A DNA stretch of 32,508 nucleotides. Source: Bacillota bacterium (GTDB taxonomy: Bacteria; Bacillota; Negativicutes; Sporomusales; Sporomusaceae). Numbering within the stretch: the first letter of the stretch is position 1; each line of letters starts with the position of its first letter. Shown piece after piece: positions 6,502 to 15,319 of this stretch. The stretch is taken from NCBI GenBank assembly GCA_023443285.1, contig JAEZVB010000019.1, forward strand, positions 1 to 32,508, read 5' to 3'. Both the position numbers and the translations under genes were made by a program. The notes beneath the pieces are model-generated. The model did no database searches. It was not told the DNA's origin and saw nothing but the letters and a program-made list of their open reading frames with translations.

Positions 6502-7614
6502 TTGGATCCACGCATAAAAACTCTCGCCAAAAACCTGATTGGCTATTCTACCAGTCTTGCTCCAGGCGAAAAAATACTAATTGAGATGTTTGATGATGCC
6601 CTTCCACTAGCCAAAGCACTTGTTAATGAGGCCTACGCTGTCGGGGGTATTCCTTTCCTTGAAGTTAAGAATAGTCAATTGCAGCGCGCTCTGCTTAGGC
6701 GAGCTTCTAGCGAACAATTAACACTGGCTGCATCTTGGGAGCAGGCCAGAATGAAAGAAATGGACGCCTATCTTGGCCTGAGAGCTAGTTTTAATATTGC
6801 TGAAATGGCTGATGTCTCAGCCTCTCAATTGCAAAGCTACCAACAAAACTGGGTAAAACCAGTGCATCTTGACGTGCGTGTTCCTCATACCAAATGGTGT
6901 ATCTTGCGCTGGCCAAATGCATCTATGGCGCAATTAGCCAACACCAGCACCGAAGCCTTTGAAGACTTTTACTTTAATGTGTGCAATCTGGATTATGCCA
7001 AGATGGCTAAGGCCATGGATCCTTTGATTACACTGATGGAGAAAACCGATAAAGTAAAAATTTCCGGGCCAGACACTGAGCTTACTTTTTCTATTAAGGA
7101 TATCCCGGCGGTAAAATGTTCTGGACTGCGCAATATACCTGATGGTGAAGTGTATACTGCCCCGGTAAAAGATTCGATCAATGGTGTGCTTAGCTATAAT
7201 ACGCCCTCAGTGTACCAGGGCTTTACTTATGAAAATATCCGGCTGGAATTCAAAAACGGCAAGATAGTCAAAGCCACCGCCAACGACACCGAAAAAATCA
7301 ATAAAGTGTTTGACATGGATGAGGGCGCCCGCTACATTGGCGAGTTTGCGCTAGGAGTTAATCCTTATATTGAAAAGCCCATGAAAGATATCTTATTTGA
7401 TGAAAAAATCAAGGGCAGTTTCCACTTTACTCCCGGCAACGCCTATGCTGAAGCCTTCAATGGCAATAAATCTGTGCTGCATTGGGATCTTGTCTGCATT
7501 CAAACCCCGGAAAACGGCGGTGGTGAAATCTGGTTCGACGACAAGCTTATCCGCAAAGACGGGCTATTTGTAATACCTGAACTAGACGGCTTGAACCCAG
7601 AAAATTTGATGTAG
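6502..7614 (+). CDS. M29-family metalloaminopeptidase (AmpS/AmpT-like)
   Basis: A 370-residue cytoplasmic peptidase of the thermophilic aminopeptidase family M29, which removes N-terminal residues from peptides using two metal ions. The expected ligands are all present: Glu216 in PDGEVYTAP, Glu281 in GEFALGVN, His308 in SFHFTPGNAY, and His327/Asp329 in LHWDLV. The length is slightly below that of the usual 400-410-residue members, mainly in the N-terminal domain. The start is TTG at 6502, behind a perfect AAGGAGGT; the upstream frame offers nothing better. It stands alone between a tRNA operon and a bidirectional terminator. Its likely role is peptide turnover. A weak promoter may lie at about 6438-6466. 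Confidence 0.88.
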   Translation: MDPRIKTLAKNLIGYSTSLAPGEKILIEMFDDALPLAKALVNEAYAVGGIPFLEVKNSQLQRALLRRASSEQLTLAASWEQARMKEMDAYLGLRASFNIAEMADVSASQLQSYQQNWVKPVHLDVRVPHTKWCILRWPNASMAQLANTSTEAFEDFYFNVCNLDYAKMAKAMDPLITLMEKTDKVKISGPDTELTFSIKDIPAVKCSGLRNIPDGEVYTAPVKDSINGVLSYNTPSVYQGFTYENIRLEFKNGKIVKATANDTEKINKVFDMDEGARYIGEFALGVNPYIEKPMKDILFDEKIKGSFHFTPGNAYAEAFNGNKSVLHWDLVCIQTPENGGGEIWFDDKLIRKDGLFVIPELDGLNPENLM

Positions 7615-7624
7615 CATCAGCAAG

Positions 7625-7670
7625 AAAAAAAGGATCGAATTGCTTGTCTGGCAATCTCGATCCTTTTTTT
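7625..7670. terminator. bidirectional terminator between aminopeptidase and speE
   Basis: A run of seven A, GGATCGA, then TCGATCC and a run of seven T, with ATTGC/GCAAT extending the stem inside. It serves two convergent genes. Confidence 0.9.
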
Positions 7671-7720
7671 CGCTTACTAAACTTCTAGTGGGAAGTAACT
7701 CTCTTTGAGCAAACTCTGCT

Positions 7721-8557
7721 TTACTTTACTAATTCCTTCACAAAGTTTGGCAACGCAAAACAGCTTTGCTGAATCTCCGGGTTGTAATAGCGAGTATCAA
7801 TATCCTCAGGAATGCGGGCAGTGTCGGCATTGGCTGGGTCGTACTTTTTAGAACCAATGGTAAAACAATGTAGTCCACCCGGATATAGCGGAATACTGGC
7901 CAAATATAGACGGGTTATGGGAAATAATGACGTAATGTCAGAAGTAAGCTGACGAATTAGTTCTTTGTGATAAAATGGAGATTCGGTCTGCTGTACAAAC
8001 AAGCCATCAGGCTTCAATGCTTTATGTACATTCTTATAAAAATCGTGGGTAAACAATCCTTTGCCGGGACCAATTGGGTCAGAACAGTCTACTATAATGA
8101 CATCGTACTTATTCGCTACTTCTTTCATATGTTTAATGCCATCACCAATCTTGAGGCGTAGTTTGGGATGGTTAGCATTTAAAGCTGAGCTGATTTCCGG
8201 CAAATATTTTTTACTGACATCCACCACAAGACCGTCAATTTCAACCATCTCTGCTACTTCAACCGACTGGTGTTTGACAACCTCGCGAATCGTACCACCA
8301 TCCCCGCCACCAATTACCAAAACAGTTTTTGGATTGGGGTGCACAAATAATGGAACATGTGCAATCATTTCATGGTAGATATACTCGTCAAATATCGAGG
8401 TCTGAAAGACACCGTCAAGTACTAGCATCCGTCCAAACTCATAGGCCTCAACTACTGCCACCTCTTGGAATTCCGATTTCCCTGAGTATAATGTTTCTTT
8501 TATGCGCGCGGCAAGACCCAAATTCTTAGTTTGGTACTCTGTGTACCATAGCTCCAT
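7721..8557 (-). CDS. speE: spermidine synthase (polyamine aminopropyltransferase)
   Basis: A 278-residue enzyme that moves the aminopropyl group of decarboxylated S-adenosylmethionine onto putrescine. It has the N-terminal beta domain (about 1-60), then a Rossmann-like fold with the nucleotide loop GGGDGG (83-88), the acidic EID (106-108) that binds the nucleoside, and VDCSDPIGPG (156-165), which includes the catalytic Asp region. The YPGGLH near 225 is also usual. Length is normal for bacterial SpeE. ATG start behind GGGGGG. No speD, speA or speB is adjacent, so the putrescine and decarboxylated AdoMet suppliers are elsewhere. It is apparently transcribed alone. Confidence 0.93.
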   Translation of the reverse strand: MELWYTEYQTKNLGLAARIKETLYSGKSEFQEVAVVEAYEFGRMLVLDGVFQTSIFDEYIYHEMIAHVPLFVHPNPKTVLVIGGGDGGTIREVVKHQSVEVAEMVEIDGLVVDVSKKYLPEISSALNANHPKLRLKIGDGIKHMKEVANKYDVIIVDCSDPIGPGKGLFTHDFYKNVHKALKPDGLFVQQTESPFYHKELIRQLTSDITSLFPITRLYLASIPLYPGGLHCFTIGSKKYDPANADTARIPEDIDTRYYNPEIQQSCFALPNFVKELVK

Positions 8558-8706
8558 TTGTATAATCCCCCCTATATATCTTAGCTTTTACAGCTTAGCT
8601 AACTTATATCATTTATATAACTGATAATTATACTACAAAAATTACCATAGTTAAAGCTTGTTATACAAAAGAGCTCTTATACAAATCATGTTTTTTTATC
8701 TCCAGC

Positions 8707-8737
8707 AAAAAATCGCCAGTTGCTGCTGACGATTTTT
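8707..8737 (-). terminator. terminator of the YmaF-family gene
   Basis: Minus-strand RNA AAAAATCGTCAG pairs with CTGGCGATTTTTT around a short loop, ending in six U, just after the stop codon. Confidence 0.8.
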
Positions 8738-8747
8738 CCTAGGGTTA

Positions 8748-9263
8748 TTATTCTTCTCCTGGGCGCTTAGGATGTTTATGCTTATACTTAGGCATTATTT
8801 TTACCGGCATATCGCATTCTTCTTCACACTCAGCCTCGAACATTTCTACGCACTCATCTTCCTCTTCTTCGCATTCATCTTCTGTGTCCATATCAAGACA
8901 TGGCCCCAGTCCGGTTGCGCCAGCAAAACTATGACAATGACAGTCATCTTCGCTGGTCATACCTTCAAAGTAGTGAACGTGAGTGCCCTCCGGCATGTCA
9001 ATTGCCGGTCCTGTCATAACATCTTCGCTATGCCAATGACCGCCTTCGCCTTCTTCACTTATATATGAGGTTCGTCCATGAATCCGATGTACATGACTTC
9101 TTCCTTTTTCTTTTGCCGGCCCACTTACACCCATAACAATATGTTGATGCTCATCTGCTACGTCCACTTCTGTTATATAGGTATGAACATGCGGCATTGT
9201 CTCATACTCATCATGATGATGGTGATGATGCTTGGGTTTGCGGCCTTCTTCGCTAACAGGCAT
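8748..9263 (-). CDS. YmaF-family protein, His-rich with a Cys/Glu-rich tail
   Basis: A 171-residue protein from the preferred start. It opens with MPVSEEGRKPK, then six His in a row and a series of HVH, HQH, HVHRIH, HWH, HVH and HCH motifs spaced by 15-30 residues, which is the YmaF family pattern. The last 50 residues are very acidic with six Cys in short CxxxE/ECEEE spacing, unlike the core family. No function is established; metal binding is an obvious inference from composition. The frame extends to an ATG at 9296, but the internal ATG at 9261-9263 has GGAGGT nine bases upstream and the longer one has no ribosome site, so I prefer the short form. It has its own terminator. Confidence 0.8.
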   Translation of the reverse strand: MPVSEEGRKPKHHHHHHDEYETMPHVHTYITEVDVADEHQHIVMGVSGPAKEKGRSHVHRIHGRTSYISEEGEGGHWHSEDVMTGPAIDMPEGTHVHYFEGMTSEDDCHCHSFAGATGLGPCLDMDTEDECEEEEDECVEMFEAECEEECDMPVKIMPKYKHKHPKRPGEE

Positions 9264-9431
9264 GCTCTTGCCACCTCCAAAATCTTCTCGCACCATATCC
9301 TATGCCACAAACTCCCGCTTTGCCACCAATACCAGTCTGACCCGGTTGCTTGAAATTTATTTTATTTTTTATGTTATTCTTCGTTACTTCTTGCCGTTAC
9401 TTACGTTTATATAGATAAAGGAGTTGAAAAC

Positions 9432-10154
9432 ATGTTCAAATTTATCCAAATTTTAAGCGTATCACTTCTGTTACTTACAGCCGCTCTGCCAACGGCTCTG
9501 GCTTCTGAGAAAAATCCAAATGCGACTGAGGTGCAGGTATCTGGTAGTTATCACGAAGAAGTCTCCCCCGATATTGCCTATATTAATCTCGGCACCATAA
9601 CCGAAGCCGAAACCGTCGCTGCCGCCCAAGCCCAAAATGCGGATGTCTCTGCAAGAGTGCGCCAGAAGCTAGCCAGTCTGGGAATTAAAGCTGAATACAT
9701 AAAGACAGCTAATTATGCGGTAACACCAATCTATAAAAATGAAGATAATGGCCGCCGCACTCAGACAATTAAGGGTTATCAAATTACTAACAGCATCCTG
9801 GTGACTACTTCGCCGGATAAAGCCGGTGAAGTTATCGACACCGCCCTGAGTGCCGGCGCAAATCAAGTAAATCATATCCGTTTTGGCAAAAAAGATGAAA
9901 CTAGCGTTAGAAATACCGCTCTTGCCCAGGCTGTCCGCGATGCGTTAAGCAAAGCGGATGCCATAGCCACAGCGCTAAACAAACAGGTTGTCCGGGTAAA
10001 GACAATAAACGAAAACGGTGTCACTTTTCATTCTCCGGAAGTAGCAACCCGTCTGTATAGTAAAGGTATCGCCGATAATCTGGCGGCAACCCCTATTTCC
10101 GCCGGAATGGTTGAGTTATCAGCTAATGTACAGGTCATTGTCGAACTGGAATAA
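9432..10154 (+). CDS. secreted SIMPL (DUF541) domain protein
   Basis: A 240-residue protein with a clear signal peptide (MFKFIQILSVSLLLLTAALPTALA, cleavage about residue 24). The mature part is one SIMPL domain: it starts with EVQVSGSYHEEVSPDIAYINLG, has the typical helix AAQAQNADVSARVRQKLASLGIK, and the repeat-type second half ALAQAVRDALSKADAIATALN, ending in a strand ELSANVQVIVEL. Family members (YggE, BP26) are exported and linked to oxidative stress, but the molecular activity is unknown. ATG behind AAAGGAGTTG. It is a single-gene unit, divergent from the YmaF-family gene and followed by a strong terminator. Confidence 0.88.
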   Translation: MFKFIQILSVSLLLLTAALPTALASEKNPNATEVQVSGSYHEEVSPDIAYINLGTITEAETVAAAQAQNADVSARVRQKLASLGIKAEYIKTANYAVTPIYKNEDNGRRTQTIKGYQITNSILVTTSPDKAGEVIDTALSAGANQVNHIRFGKKDETSVRNTALAQAVRDALSKADAIATALNKQVVRVKTINENGVTFHSPEVATRLYSKGIADNLAATPISAGMVELSANVQVIVELE

Positions 10155-10191
10155 AAAAGAGATTGCTAGGTAAAGCTAGCAATCTCTTTTT
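10153..10191. terminator. bidirectional terminator
   Basis: GAGATTGCTAG and CTAGCAATCTC form a perfect 11-pair stem with a six-base loop, flanked by A and T runs. It separates the SIMPL gene from the convergent ABC permease. Confidence 0.92.
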
Positions 10192-10192
10192 C

Positions 10193-10987
10193 CTATCTCC
10201 AGGATATTAATCTTTTCTCCAACCAATTTAATGAGTAGTTGAAGGCGATTCCCAATAATGACAGCGCCAAAACGCCTACCATCAGCTTGGTTGTCAGCAT
10301 CAGATCTCCATAATGCAGAATCATAGCACCAATACCTTCTTTGGCTGCGATCATCTCGGCAGCTACCAGTAGCAGCAGCGAAGTACCTGCTGCCAGTTTG
10401 AGCCCGGCAAAAATTACCGGCAGCGCCCCAGGTAAAATGACTTTGCGAATAATGTTAAACCGGCTGGCTCTAAAGGCAACAGCCGCTTTAATTAACAAAG
10501 GGTCGACATTTTTCACGCCGGAATACGTATTAATAATAACCGGAAAGAATACACCCAGGCTGATAATCGTTACCTTGGAAACTTCGCCGATGCCCAACCA
10601 GAGAATAATCAGCGGCAAAAGCGCGATCTTCGGTACAGGATATAACGCATGGACAATAGGATTACCCACCGCCTCCGCAATTCTAAAGAAACCAGTGGCA
10701 AGCCCCAGGACGATGCCGGCAACACTGCCAATGACAAATCCCCAGATAATCCGGCAAAGACTGGCCTGAGCATTCAGCAGCAGTTCGCCGCTGCTAAGCA
10801 TATTCCAGCCTGCGAGCAATATAGCACTAGGCGTCGGTAAATACAGTTCAGGCACCGAGCTTATTTGACACACTACTTCCCATAGGACGACAAGGCCAAC
10901 AAGGGACAGCGTGCTTACCCAACCTGGCAGTTTTTTGTCAATAAACGCCAGACGGTTAACAACCTCACGACGATATAAGGTACTCAC
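10193..10987 (-). CDS. ABC importer permease, SsuC/TauC family
   Basis: A 264-residue inner membrane subunit with about six membrane segments and the binding-protein-dependent permease signature (EAA loop) around RASRFNIIRKVILPGALPVIFAGLK. N-terminal PELYLPTPSAILLAGWNML and GLATGFFRIAEAVGNPIVHALYPVPKIALLPLIILWLGIG (in part) are typical of nitrate/sulfonate/taurine permeases. It overlaps the ATPase gene by four bases (ATGA-type), so translation is probably coupled. It is the last gene of a three-gene operon running binding protein, ATPase, permease. The substrate is not known. Confidence 0.9.
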   Translation of the reverse strand: MSTLYRREVVNRLAFIDKKLPGWVSTLSLVGLVVLWEVVCQISSVPELYLPTPSAILLAGWNMLSSGELLLNAQASLCRIIWGFVIGSVAGIVLGLATGFFRIAEAVGNPIVHALYPVPKIALLPLIILWLGIGEVSKVTIISLGVFFPVIINTYSGVKNVDPLLIKAAVAFRASRFNIIRKVILPGALPVIFAGLKLAAGTSLLLLVAAEMIAAKEGIGAMILHYGDLMLTTKLMVGVLALSLLGIAFNYSLNWLEKRLISWR

Positions 10988-11769
10988 TCAGTTTCTCCCT
11001 CCCTTATCGCGTCTTCGGCATCTTTACGGATAAGCTGCCATATCTGATTGGCATAGCTTTTAAAGCGTGCTGCACATTCCCCGGTATCTCTTCCTTCCCG
11101 GGGTAAGTCGATGCCAATAACGTCAATAATCCTTCCCGGCCGCCGCGATAACACAACAACCCGATCAGCCAGATAAACGGCTTCTTCAATGTTATGGGTT
11201 ACATATAGCGTACTTAAACGAGTAGCTGTCCACAATCTTAATAATTCTTCCTGCATCAGCGTCCTGGTCTGAGCATCAAGTGCCGAAAAAGGTTCGTCCA
11301 TTAAGAGTAGGTCAGGCTTAACAGCTAGCGCCCGGGCGATGCCTACCCGCTGCCGCATTCCGCCTGACAGTTGGCGGGGCAGTGAGTTCTCAAACCCCTG
11401 CAAGCCCACCAGTTCAATATAGCTTTGCACCCGCTGGGTGATTTCCTTTTGCGTAAACCCCGTTTCTTCCAAACCAAAAGCGATATTTTGAAAAACGGTA
11501 CGCCAGGGGAACAGTCCTATTTCCTGAAAAACCATGCCAACTACTGGATCACGATCAGTTTCCAGCCCTTCTACATAAATAGTACCCGAAGTCGGACTTA
11601 AGAGCCCTCCCACCATATTAAGGAGAGTTGACTTGCCACAGCCACTGGGGCCAACCAAGACAACAAATTCCTCGCTATGAATGGTAAGGTTAATGTCTGA
11701 TAATGCCGTCATTTCCTGTCCGTCTGGCCCCTGATAACATTTCCCTACTCGATCAACAACAACCTTCAT
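10984..11769 (-). CDS. ABC importer ATPase, SsuB/TauB family
   Basis: A 261-residue nucleotide-binding subunit: Walker A GPSGCGKST (40-48), Q loop at FQEIGLFPW (81-89), signature LSGGMRQR (134-141), Walker B LLLMDEPF (154-161) and H loop VTHN. The FPW after the Q loop and the GRIIDVIGIDLPR tail are usual for the nitrate/sulfonate/taurine ATPases. ATG start. It lies 43 bases after the binding-protein gene and overlaps the permease gene. It energises the same importer. Confidence 0.92.
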   Translation of the reverse strand: MKVVVDRVGKCYQGPDGQEMTALSDINLTIHSEEFVVLVGPSGCGKSTLLNMVGGLLSPTSGTIYVEGLETDRDPVVGMVFQEIGLFPWRTVFQNIAFGLEETGFTQKEITQRVQSYIELVGLQGFENSLPRQLSGGMRQRVGIARALAVKPDLLLMDEPFSALDAQTRTLMQEELLRLWTATRLSTLYVTHNIEEAVYLADRVVVLSRRPGRIIDVIGIDLPREGRDTGECAARFKSYANQIWQLIRKDAEDAIREGETE

Positions 11770-11812
11770 TCAGTCTCCCCCGCTTGCCATATTACCTTAC
11801 TACCATATTACA

Positions 11813-12865
11813 TTACTTCATTTGTTTCAATGCTTCCTCAAAGAGCGCTGCATCTGTTACCAGACTTGCGTCAAGCGGCTTTTCCAACATTTTGTGGCCA
11901 ACATACCAGTCAATCTGGGTCTGAATGTCTTTAGAGAGTAATTTACCATCCCTATCGATATAAGGCAGCCCGGTTTTGACATCTTTCACTGGAACATCAG
12001 TATATTTAGCAATAATAGTAACAACCTCATCATAGTTTGCTCCCGGTACTACCTTGCCATCTTTTTGCGTCAATACGGCATCATAGTAGTATCTACAGGA
12101 CTTGATATAGCCTTTGAGGAAACGGACGGCACTCGCCTTATCCTTCATCAATTCCGGTGAAAAAAAGATGCCTGAAGTCTGATATTCTATTACATCGCCA
12201 ACCTGGCTGACAAGCTTGCCATAGCCGGCAGCCAATACAGTGCTGATATTTGGTTCATTGAGGATAACGGCATCCACCTGTTTGCTTTGCAGCGCTGCCA
12301 TAAGAGCGCCCATTTTGCCAAGCGGTACAATCTCAACATCAGTTAAAGATAAGCCTTTGGTTTCGAGCAAACGGCCAATCATGTAGTGGTAGGTTGACCC
12401 TGTCTGAGTTATGCCAATGCGCTTGCCTTTCATTTGTTCAATTTTTTGTACACCCTGTCCCCACAAATCACTGGTGACCAGTAAAGCCGATGAAGAGTAG
12501 CCTTTTTCTTCGCGGCCTTTGTCAGCCACAATCGAGAGTTTTTGCCCGCCAGACACCATATTGTAGAGACTGGCGGTTATGCCGGTAGCACCGACATCCA
12601 CTTTATTTGACGCGGTCGCAACAGCAATTGGGTGAGCGGCTTCAAACCATTGCACATCTAGATTGAGACCCTCTTCTTTAAAAAATCCTTTTTCTATACC
12701 AATAAACACAGGTGCTGAACTGGTCAGCTTTAAGAGTCCGACGCTAAGTTTCTTTGCCTCAGTCGGTGCACCTTGTTTGGGAGCCTCAGGCGCTTTAGCA
12801 CATGCAGCTACCAATAACGATACTACGAGAAAACCTACAATGATCCATACGTGTTTTTTGTTCAT
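11813..12865 (-). CDS. ABC importer substrate-binding lipoprotein, SsuA/TauA/NMT1 family
   Basis: A 350-residue binding protein. The signal peptide MNKKHVWIIVGFLVVSLL ends in the lipobox VAAC, so Cys22 of this form would be lipidated, as expected for a Gram-positive type cell envelope. The fold begins with LSVGLLKLTSSAPVFIGIEKGFF and carries KGKRIGITQTGSTYHYMIGRLL (in part), typical of the NMT1/SsuA group. The frame extends to 12907, but that start would put 14 odd residues before the signal peptide; the ATG at 12863-12865 is preferred. Substrates in this family include sulfonates, taurine, nitrate, thiamine precursors and riboflavin, and nothing here decides. No TPP or FMN riboswitch is seen in 12866-13064, and no sulfonatase gene is adjacent. 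Confidence 0.88.
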   Translation of the reverse strand: MNKKHVWIIVGFLVVSLLVAACAKAPEAPKQGAPTEAKKLSVGLLKLTSSAPVFIGIEKGFFKEEGLNLDVQWFEAAHPIAVATASNKVDVGATGITASLYNMVSGGQKLSIVADKGREEKGYSSSALLVTSDLWGQGVQKIEQMKGKRIGITQTGSTYHYMIGRLLETKGLSLTDVEIVPLGKMGALMAALQSKQVDAVILNEPNISTVLAAGYGKLVSQVGDVIEYQTSGIFFSPELMKDKASAVRFLKGYIKSCRYYYDAVLTQKDGKVVPGANYDEVVTIIAKYTDVPVKDVKTGLPYIDRDGKLLSKDIQTQIDWYVGHKMLEKPLDASLVTDAALFEEALKQMK

Positions 12866-13064
12866 ACTTTTTCCATTCTCCCTTCCTACATTACAATACG
12901 ACGCCAAGTGTTATTGGCTAAAAACCTTGGCAATATCAGGAATACTTTTGTACTTTTCTTCACTAAATGGTAAAATCCTGCCTATATTTGCTGCCTTACT
13001 ATAAAATTTGCATATAGAAAACAAAGCTTGCACCTAGTCTTGGGCGGAGTTGAAAATTGCTTAC

Positions 13065-13098
13065 AAAAAATACCGGCAAAAATCTGCCGGCATTTTTA
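13065..13098 (-). terminator. terminator of the purine operon
   Basis: Minus-strand RNA ATGCCGGCA pairs with TGCCGGTAT around a six-base loop, followed by UUUUUUG. It lies 33 bases after the purH stop codon and closes the operon. Confidence 0.88.
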
Positions 13099-13131
13099 TT
13101 GTTAATAAAGCTATTCGCTGTTAAACAAAAA

Positions 13132-14676
13132 TTAGTGTTTAAAATGCCGCATACCGGTAAATACCATGGCAATACCTTTTTCATCAGCGGCTTTAATAGA
13201 ATCCTCATCATGCACCGAGCCACCAGGTTGGATAATCGCAGTAATTCCTGCATCGATAGCTGCTTTGACAGTATCAGCAAACGGGAAGAAGGCATCTGAT
13301 GCCAGCACTGCCCCTTTGGCCTGTTCGCCGGCCTGTGCGAGCGCAATTCCGGCAGCGCCAACACGATTCATCTGCCCTGCGCCTACGCCAAGTGTTTTAT
13401 TATCGCTAGCGATAACAATAGCATTTGATTTAACGTGTTTAACAACCTTCCAGGCAAATAAGAGCTGCTCCCATTCTGCCGCAGTCGGTTGCCGCTTGGT
13501 GATAACTTTCATCTCAGCTTGCGGTGCGGTACTCATATCGGCTTGTTGCAAGAGCACGCCGCCAGCCACTGATTTCACATCCAGCCGGTTGCTATCAGGC
13601 TGCGGAAGAGCCGCCGCCAATAGCCGAACATTTTTCTTTTGCGACAAAATGGCAAGCGCATCCTGGCTAAAAGCCGGAGCGACAACTGCTTCTGCAAATA
13701 ATTCACCGATAAGCTCGGCAGTCTCTTTATCCACTTCGCGGTTGAGCGCAATAATTCCGCCATATGCGGATACTGGATCAGCCTGGTATGCTTTGTTATA
13801 TGCTTCAGCTAGCGTAGCACCAATGCCAGTACCACAAGGGTTAGTATGCTTGATAATGGCAGCAGCCGGCTCTTTAAACTCGGCAGCCAATGCATAGGCA
13901 GCCTCAACATCCACAATGTTATTGAAGGATAGTTCTTTGCCGTTAAGCTGTTTGGCACTGGCTACACCAGGACCGGTATAATATTGTTCGCGATAAAAAG
14001 CAGCTGATTGATGCGGATTTTCTCCGTAACGCAAATCCTGCGCTTTTTCATATACCATATGCACGGTCTCCGGGAAAAGACCCTGACCAAGCTGGGCGCT
14101 TAAATACCGAGAAATATAGGCATCATAAGACCCTGTATGGCTATAAGCTTCCTGCGCCAAGGCCATGCGGTTTTTGAATTCAACCTCGCCACTGGCTTTG
14201 AGTTGGGCAATAATTTCTTCGTAACGTGCCGGATTCACAACAACAGTTACATACTGGAAGTTTTTAGCCGCTGCCCGGATCATGGCAGGACCACCAATAT
14301 CAATGTTTTCTACTGCATCCTCAAGTGTCACATCAGGCTTAGCGACCGTTTGCCGGAACGGGTAAAGATTTACGGCTACCAAATCAATACCGGTAATATT
14401 GTGTTCTTTCATAGCGGCCTGGTGAGCCGGGTTGTCCCGGATAGCCAGGATACCGCCATGTACATATGGGTTAAGGGTTTTTACCCTGCCATCCATGATT
14501 TCCGGGAAGCCAGTTATCTCGCTAACATAGGTTACCGGGATGCCGGCCTCTTTGATGGCTTTCATAGTGCCGCCGGTGGAAACCAGCTCAACACCCATAC
14601 CATGTAGTGCTTTAGCAAACTCAACAATACCGGTTTTATCTGATACGCTTAACAGCGCTCGTTTAATTTTCATCAT
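13132..14676 (-). CDS. purH: bifunctional AICAR transformylase/IMP cyclohydrolase
   Basis: A 514-residue enzyme for the last two steps to IMP. The N-terminal MGS-like cyclohydrolase domain (about 1-150) shows KRALLSVSDKTGIVEFAKAL, VELVSTGGT and GFPEIMDGRVKTLNPYVHGGIL (in part). The C-terminal transformylase domain has DLRYGENPHQSAAFY, the KHTNPCG motif with catalytic Lys-His, and the closing SDAFFPFADTV and GITAIIQPGGSVHDEDSI (in part). Length is normal. Two ATG codons in tandem follow GAGGGATC; either may start. It is the last gene of the pur cluster, 16 bases after purN. The usual partner purD does not follow. Confidence 0.97.
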   Translation of the reverse strand: MMKIKRALLSVSDKTGIVEFAKALHGMGVELVSTGGTMKAIKEAGIPVTYVSEITGFPEIMDGRVKTLNPYVHGGILAIRDNPAHQAAMKEHNITGIDLVAVNLYPFRQTVAKPDVTLEDAVENIDIGGPAMIRAAAKNFQYVTVVVNPARYEEIIAQLKASGEVEFKNRMALAQEAYSHTGSYDAYISRYLSAQLGQGLFPETVHMVYEKAQDLRYGENPHQSAAFYREQYYTGPGVASAKQLNGKELSFNNIVDVEAAYALAAEFKEPAAAIIKHTNPCGTGIGATLAEAYNKAYQADPVSAYGGIIALNREVDKETAELIGELFAEAVVAPAFSQDALAILSQKKNVRLLAAALPQPDSNRLDVKSVAGGVLLQQADMSTAPQAEMKVITKRQPTAAEWEQLLFAWKVVKHVKSNAIVIASDNKTLGVGAGQMNRVGAAGIALAQAGEQAKGAVLASDAFFPFADTVKAAIDAGITAIIQPGGSVHDEDSIKAADEKGIAMVFTGMRHFKH

Positions 14677-14692
14677 GATCCCTCGCTATCTC

Positions 14693-15307
14693 TTATTCTT
14701 TTTCGATTCGTACACGCCGACCTTCTATTTTCAGGCGCCCTTCACAATATAAGGCCAGAGCACGAGGATAAAGAATATGTTCAGCGTGCAAAATTCGTTC
14801 TGACAGGGTATCAGCAGTATCATCTTCTAGCACAAGTACAGCTTCCTGCAAGATAATCGGTCCGCTATCCATTCCTTCATCCACAAAATGAACGGTGCAT
14901 CCCGAAACCCTAACGCCATAATCAAGTGCCTGCTGCTGAGCGTCCTCGCCAGGAAAAGCAGGTAGCAGCGCCGGGTGAATGTTCATGATTCTTCCGTCAA
15001 AACGCTCAATGAAATAGGAAGTCAAAATACGCATGAAACCAGCCAAAACAACTAGTTCTACATGACGAGCATTTAATTCATCGGCAACTGCAGCCTCAAA
15101 TTCTTGACGGCTGGAAAAATTCCGTCTATCAATACATATTGTCGGAATACCAGTATCGGCCATACGAGTTAGAACATTGGCCTTAGGGTTGTCGCTAATA
15201 ACCGCACCGATCTTGGCATTAAGCCGTCCTGCTTCAATGGCATCCACAATCGCCTGCAGATTACTGCCCCGCCCTGACGCCAATACGCCGATTACCGTTG
15301 TACTCAT
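14693..15307 (-). CDS. purN: phosphoribosylglycinamide formyltransferase (folate-dependent)
   Basis: A 204-residue enzyme that formylates GAR with 10-formyl-tetrahydrofolate. The motifs are IGVLASGRGSNLQAI (6-20), VLAGFMRIL (about 89-97), the catalytic NIHPALLPAFPG with Asn and His, and GCTVHFVDEGMDSGPIILQ containing the catalytic Asp. ATG behind GGGGGAT, 12 bases after purM. It is the folate-type enzyme, so this step does not depend on formate through PurT. Confidence 0.97.
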   Translation of the reverse strand: MSTTVIGVLASGRGSNLQAIVDAIEAGRLNAKIGAVISDNPKANVLTRMADTGIPTICIDRRNFSSRQEFEAAVADELNARHVELVVLAGFMRILTSYFIERFDGRIMNIHPALLPAFPGEDAQQQALDYGVRVSGCTVHFVDEGMDSGPIILQEAVLVLEDDTADTLSERILHAEHILYPRALALYCEGRLKIEGRRVRIEKE

Positions 15308-15319
15308 GAAACAATCCCC

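Noticed and set aside
6396..6584. 62-codon open frame overlapping the start of the aminopeptidase gene
   Set aside because: It runs through the promoter and ribosome site of the real gene and out of frame into it.
8748..9239. His6 tract as cloning-vector contamination
   Set aside because: The His run is embedded in a YmaF-type protein with many other HxH motifs, and the neighbouring DNA shows no vector features.
12866..13064. possible riboswitch (TPP or other) before the ABC importer
   Set aside because: No conserved aptamer blocks are visible; only a short dyad GCCAAG/CTTGGC and AT-rich sequence. No substrate clue is gained.
13166..13897. 243-codon open frame on the + strand opposite purH
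   Set aside because: It is the mirror of a well-conserved coding frame; the Ser/Ala/Pro-rich product resembles no family and has no ribosome site.
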